Positions 59,520 to 64,000 of a stretch of DNA of 64,000 nt are shown in pieces. Within the stretch, counting starts at the first letter, position 1. Every line of letters begins with the position of its first letter. Source of the DNA: Lutraria lutraria (taxonomy: Eukaryota > Mollusca > Bivalvia > Venerida > Mactridae); contig OZ026850.1 in assembly GCA_964023205.1 (NCBI GenBank), forward strand, positions 9,683,270 to 9,747,269, read 5' to 3'. The notes beneath the pieces are model-generated. The model worked only from the letters and a program-made list of their open reading frames with translations, was not told where the DNA came from and did not search any database. Made by a program: the position numbers and the translations under genes.

Positions 59520-61003
59520 TTTGTAATCGTTGACTTATATTTGTCGCTGGACTCCATAACAGCTTGGTTAAAAGAATGCCACATAAAGGAAATAGTACGC
59601 AACTAAATGGTATGTTTATATAGAAGTATCTGGAATCTTTCCCCAATTAAGTGTGTCAGATCTAAATACATTTCAAATCATTCTATTGTAACTACATGTA
59701 AAGAGTCATGTATCTAAATAAGTGCTTGCCGGTAGATACATGAGATTTTCAAATGCGTAGAATTAAAACCGCGTATTCACTGTCCAATAAAATATCTTGC
59801 CGTAAAAGTAGTTCTATTTTCGGTTTTCGTTCGATACGTATTCATGCATTTGCAACAATCTACCATCGATGTGTGTGTTTTGTGCCTTTCTAACATGTCT
59901 TAATATTACAAAGCGAATTCTCTTTTAATCGTATTCCGTGATATTCACACCAACTAGTGTTATTTTGATGACGGAATCGCTATTTATAGATTCACTCCCC
60001 GCAGTGGCTAGTAGCAAAGCGTAACCGATGTGGGGAGTTTGATTTATCGAAGGTTGAATGTTAAAACTGCGGCTTAAGAATAATAATTCGAGTCGCTAAA
60101 TACGAACGTAAATTACTGGATACGTGCTTTTAAAATTTACTGTTTAAGAGTTCCTTTTACGCCAGATTATTTAGAATTACATAATCACGTCTGAATTTCA
60201 TGCAACATCGGGTTAACTATAGGTCATATAGGTCTTACTCTACTGTGTCAGGACCTTTTCGATTTGAGTGACCCTGAATGTGTTCAATGCGACGATGTTC
60301 TGTTGTGTTAAAACCAGAAGAATCAATGTTTGTATTTACTGCTACTGAAGTGTTTTTTTACTAGTTTTGTACAATAAAGAGTTTTAATGCAATTAAATTG
60401 TCCTCAATTAATGCGCTAATCATTAAACTTTCCAATATCAGGCTATTTTCATTTTAAAATTTTAGCAAAGGGACTATAGTAAAGCCCTAGCTTATGTCAA
60501 TAACCTATATGCATATGACCTGCATTACAATATGAATGAAAAATCGGTCCGTAATTTTAAATGTTAAAATATTTGTATGGGCTCGAACGATGTGGGTACA
60601 CATTTCTCTCTTTTGTCTCGTATGGTAAAAATCAAGTCCGACAGTACTTTCAGTACTTTGATTCAATATGTGTAAATGAAACCTGCAATGTCTAGTCTAT
60701 AGACTCTCTGAAATAAAAAAGGCGCACATCGAACCATAACTTGTTCATTTAAAAATTAGCGAGAGACTCGTTGATGATAAATCATTTTTTCCGACTAAGT
60801 TTTTTCAACTTTGGTCTTAAATATAATTTTTTCAGTATTTGAATATCTAATAAGTATCTTTGGATTTAGATGTTTAGTTTACATCACACAAATAAACGGC
60901 TAAATTAACACCCTATTTAAATATATTCAATTTGTTTGGATCCTTTTAGGTTTGGACTCGTTGAGGAAGTCGCATTTGGCGACATGATAAAAACCATCAT
61001 TAA

Positions 61004-61207
61004 CATATAGATGTCTACATCAAAGAAGAATTTCATTTTTCCGATGAAGAACAACCCTGCAGATGTCCAAATTCATGCAATAATTTCGATCGATTGTCTT
61101 TTCCAATACCTTCAATATTAACGATAAAAAGTGAAAATTATCTTGGCGACATAGGAATTTCGATACCCCTTGATGGTTCTGAACGCCATGACTCTTTGTT
61201 AGAGTAA
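61004..61207 (+). CDS. Unexplained open frame with CRCPNSC motif
   Basis: Sixty-seven codons without a start ATG, ending TAA at 61205-61207. The translation has varied, protein-like composition: YIKEEFHFSDEEQPCRCPNS then CNNFDRLSFPIPSILTIKSE and YLGDIGISIPLDGS. An AG (61009-61010, TATAG) directly before ATGTCT could be a splice acceptor, making this a candidate terminal exon. I do not recognise the family. It ends about 130 bp before the right arm of the large inverted repeat, so it could belong to the element that made the arms. Confidence 0.35.
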   Translation, partial: HIDVYIKEEFHFSDEEQPCRCPNSCNNFDRLSFPIPSILTIKSENYLGDIGISIPLDGSERHDSLLE

Positions 61208-61577
61208 CTCATCTTCCTTATAATTATATGTATCAAAATACTTATAAATGTTCATAAATAAATAAAATGTATAAAAGATACGAACATAATGATAATTTAC
61301 TGATATACTTTTACTATGAAAAATGTAGTGGCCTGATAATGGCTGGAAACATCAATTGTCAATTTTATCTGGGATTGGGTCTATAATTCAATTATTAGGT
61401 CAGCAATGTTATTGTATACACGGAAGATCCCATTTATATTTTTTTAGGTAACACTATAGAGCAATCTATGAATCATTACATCACTGTCCTCTGCAGCGCA
61501 GTTGGTAAAGCAAAAAGTTAGTTAAATTTTAGGACTGTGCCTGATGTTGGACATCATTTTTTATTTTCATTTTTTTT

Positions 61578-61853
61578 CATTTTATACGCCCGTTTAAAAA
61601 ACGGGTCGTATTATGGTAACACCCACGGCGGGCGGACGGGCTTGCGGCGTTCACAATGGTGTCCATGCACTCTCTAATTCAAACAGATTTATTCGGATCC
61701 TCACCAAACTTGAAAGAAATGTAAATGGCCATGAGATCTCGGCCAGGTTCGATGATCAACCCAATCAACCCCGGCACTTATGGGTTATGCCCCATGACGC
61801 TTTGAAAAATGAATTTTGACGGGCGCATTTTGTGACCTGGCACTCTTGTTAAT
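61578..61853 (+). mobile_element. Hairpin-headed short element in the right arm
   Basis: It starts with the hairpin TACGCCCGTTTAAAAAACGG then GTCGTA, followed by CGGGCGGACGGGCTTGCGG, and ends GACCTGGCACTCTTGTTAA. The left arm lacks it at the homologous place, so it is a separate later insertion. The CTCTTGTT ending is shared with 34752-35284 and relatives. Confidence 0.65.
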
Positions 61854-62261
61854 AATAAAAGTTAACTAATATATCGATAAGAAATTTTTGTTAAATTTAA
61901 ATTGTTCCGTGAAATTAACGAAATGTAGTAACCTCACATGAGTGATAAGCATTTATATACAATGTATTATTTAATTTTGAAGTAATTATGTTATAAGTAG
62001 CAACAGGTTTATGTGTTTAGTATATATATAGTATTTTAATTAATTTTGTATTCGCGATTTCTTGCAATAAAATGTATAAAAGATATGAAAAAAATGAGAA
62101 CTACACCAGAGAACAAAAACTTTGATGCATTGTTTTCTTTCCCTTTTCTCTTTTGAATTGCAATAAGGTACCATTCAGCATGAATATATACAATCATATA
62201 TCAAACATATTTCAGTAAATAAATAACAAAATTAAAATTGAAGTAAAAAAATAATTGCCAT

Positions 62262-62360
62262 TGATTGAGTTCGAACCACACACACCAGCTTCATTTTGTA
62301 AAAATGTCAAATAAGTACGTACCACCTTATACCCAATACACCATGACTAGCTCTGGTTCG
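62262..62360 (-). other. tRNA-like sequence in right arm
   Basis: Inverse counterpart of 52195-52305. On the minus strand it has GGTGTATTGGGTATAAGGTG and GTGTGGTTCGAACTCAATCA. Conservation of both box-like blocks between the arms simply reflects shared ancestry. Confidence 0.45.
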
Positions 62361-62472
62361 CGTGAATGACACTTAACAATGGATTAAAAAATATTTTGGC
62401 AATCAATTTACATTGATTACCTTTACGATGATATCGTCCAATATTCGATCTTGACTATAAAAAAATTGAACT

Positions 62473-64000
62473 GTACGCGGGAAGATTGTCAACATAACAA
62501 TTATATAAATCCAGGTCACGTGATACAAACGTGACATGTTCTATGGTTAAAAATTTTATATACAGTAAATATATCTTCTATGCTTGTGTTATGTGTACAA
62601 TTATGGTTTAGTTTTTTAAGTCGTAGAGTTGGTAAAACGTTTAACCTAACACCTTGCCTTGTACCGACTATGTAAATTTGTATATGAAGCATTTGTAATT
62701 AGCCAATGTTATCAATTAATGTAACTTCCACCCGTAAACTTTATTATATATTTTCACATGATAGCTCGAATTAATGTTGTACCGTAAATAGTTACTTTAT
62801 TACTCTATACATATCTATAACAACATTATAGTTCTTTCTCATGTATGTATCTTGAAATTGTATAGTTTATCAATTTCAAGTACTATTTTCATAATGCTAT
62901 TGTATACTGGTGTAACTTTAATATAAATCATGTGATATGATATGTTTATAAAATGTATTGGATCATGTGACCAGAAACATGAATAATATTATGTTACAAA
63001 TAAAGAATATTGAACAATTGAACGTTGAATCCAAATAGATGGTTTAGCTACATCAATCGGTATTGATATTTTGTTTAGAAACCCAACCTGCTTACTCCGA
63101 TGTTTTTAAACGTTCTTCGGTAGAATATCAAGTCATGAGCTTTGCGTTAATTTACCAAATGATAAATTATAACACAGTGATTAACTCAATATGTGGACCT
63201 TTGGCTTTTTTCAGTTTTAACTGCAGGCATATCAGTTTGACAATGCTGGTATTATTTTAGAAAAAAAATGAGTTTGCTCATGAATAATGTTGTTAAGTTT
63301 GTGTATCGCGTTGGACTCTGGTCGCCTAGATAAGTGTGACGCTGAGTAATCCTGGGATATAAATCCGAAAACGAGGCTGAAAGCTCTGCAGCAAAGAAAA
63401 CTGCGTGGCGTGTTTTTATTCGAGATAAGTCTTTCCGGAAACGTTTGTATACACGCGAGAGTATACATATTATTAAGCATATCTTTCATATACGTTTTCC
63501 ATTGCTCCTAAATACGTTTAAAAACGAACTTGCCATCAAAAGTCAGATTCTTGTAAATGGATTTAAAAGGAAGCGATGTACAAGTTCAGTGTATCATGTT
63601 ACTATGGCTAACGTAAATCTTATACCAGTGTAGATGGAGATGAGTTTGTGTGATAGACTGGCTTCATCCAATGTGCATTGCTGTGGCTCGATTAGTGTAA
63701 CGTATTTATATTCCCTGTTCAATGTTTATCTACTTGAGCTATTCTGGATAAACGGAATTGGTAAGGCTATTTATATTTCTATACCGTTTTGTCAGTTTTA
63801 AAATATATTAACTGAATTTATTGTAAAGTACTAATTGCAGTGTATTCCATGAATATAAGTGATGAAGTAATTTAAGGCTTCCTCAAAATTGTTTTGTATT
63901 TGACAGTTTTCGATCATTGAATTTAAGTTTGCAAAATTATTATATTAGTAATAAAATTTTTTGTGTTTTTGTTATTATAATATTGTAAGTTATTAAATAT
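62473..64000. other. No gene recognised
   Basis: AT-rich sequence. An AATAAAG at about 62999 and a GC-richer patch at 63300-63420 are present, but no frame with recognisable motifs. The ORFs at 63063-63260 and 63232-63489 overlap on opposite strands and look like chance. Confidence 0.4.

Larger units (their letters stand above)
57108..60970. repeat. Dispersed YCGTTGATGA motif, eight sites
   Basis: CCCGTTGATGATG at 57108, CCCGTTGATGAAG at 57131, CCCGTTGATGATAC at 57477, inverted CCTCATCAACGGG at 59084, CTCGTTGATGAGG at 59401, CTCGTTGATGATA at 59415, CTCGTTGATGATA at 60768 and CTCGTTGAGGAAG at 60959. This is too many for a motif of 10-11 bases in this length by chance; they may be protein-binding sites of a mobile element. 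Confidence 0.6.
56601..61339. other. Loop of the large inverted repeat
   Basis: AT-rich interior holding a decayed minus-strand gene (58060-58620), a recurrent TCGTTGATGA-type motif (57108-60970), a short palindrome with an inverted partner (59492 and 60640), and an unexplained open frame (61004-61207). No intact transposase or polymerase was seen. Confidence 0.5.
52083..62472. repeat. Large old inverted repeat spanning about 10.4 kb
   Basis: The left arm (52083-52728, then 55790 to about 56013, then about 56550-56600) and the right arm (about 61340-62472) are reverse complements at roughly three-quarters identity by eye. Matching landmarks include GAATATTGGACGATAYCAT, a tRNA-like block with GGTTCGAACTCA, TTCTCTGGTGTA, AATGATGTCCAACATCAG and GTATACAATAACATTGCTGA. 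The left arm is interrupted by a 3.05-kb transposon and by about 540 bp near 56013-56550. The right arm has a 276-bp insertion at 61578-61853. This may be one transposon with ~1.1-kb terminal inverted repeats, or two inverted copies of another repeat. Confidence 0.75.
61340..62472 (-). repeat. Right arm of the large inverted repeat, with empty site
   Basis: Reverse complement of the left arm. It contains the A-box-like GCAGCGCAGTTGGTAAAGC (61492), a 276-bp insertion at 61578-61853, the transposon-free site at about 61865-61885, and the inverse tRNA-like block at 62262-62360. The arm ends near AAAATTGAACTG at 62463-62473. Confidence 0.75.

Overview
The window is AT-rich eukaryotic DNA, most likely from a bivalve mollusc. 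It contains two intron-split genes with animal-type products, GT-AG introns, no operons, and a dense load of interspersed repeats. Several repeats end in a GGGCCATCATGGCCC-like hairpin followed by CTCTTGTT, which I associate with bivalve genomes. I cannot name the species from sequence alone.

Two genes are certain and convergent. On the plus strand (3663-13153) lie the last six coding exons of a syndecan, a transmembrane heparan-sulfate proteoglycan. They encode an acidic Ser-Gly region, two complete thyroglobulin type-1 domains, a juxtamembrane spacer, a transmembrane segment and the EFYA C-terminus. The start and signal peptide lie upstream of the window. On the minus strand (32391 down to 21362) is a complete four-exon acireductone dioxygenase gene (ADI1, methionine salvage, 183 codons plus stop). 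Its first intron is about 8 kb and full of transposon remains. I saw no gene between the two except a Penelope-like retroelement relic and a small TIR element.

From about 32.4 kb to the end no host gene is certain. The order is: small hairpin elements; a broken L1/Tx1-type LINE (36.3-38.6 kb, minus); a 922-bp TIR element with a 6-bp target duplication; a CACGTG-rich minisatellite; a coiled-coil reading frame with an in-frame TGA; and a 1.5-kb 21-bp minisatellite whose very long open frames are artefacts. Next comes a 6.14-kb element (45272-51414). Its terminal inverted repeats are built from short tandem units, and it is flanked by the 5-bp duplication GACAC. It lies between two plus-strand reading frames of unknown function that may be parts of one interrupted gene.

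The last third (about 52.08-62.47 kb) is an old inverted-repeat structure of about 10.4 kb carrying tRNA-like pieces. A 3.05-kb TIR transposon with a decayed Cys-rich protein gene is inserted in its left arm, and the right arm preserves the matching empty site. The loop holds another decayed gene, a dispersed TCGTTGATGA motif and one unexplained open frame. The mobile pieces are mutually nested: Helitron-like in mariner in the ADI1 intron, and a TIR element in a larger inverted repeat. This gives a relative insertion history.

All protein assignments rest on reading motifs by eye. No database search was possible.
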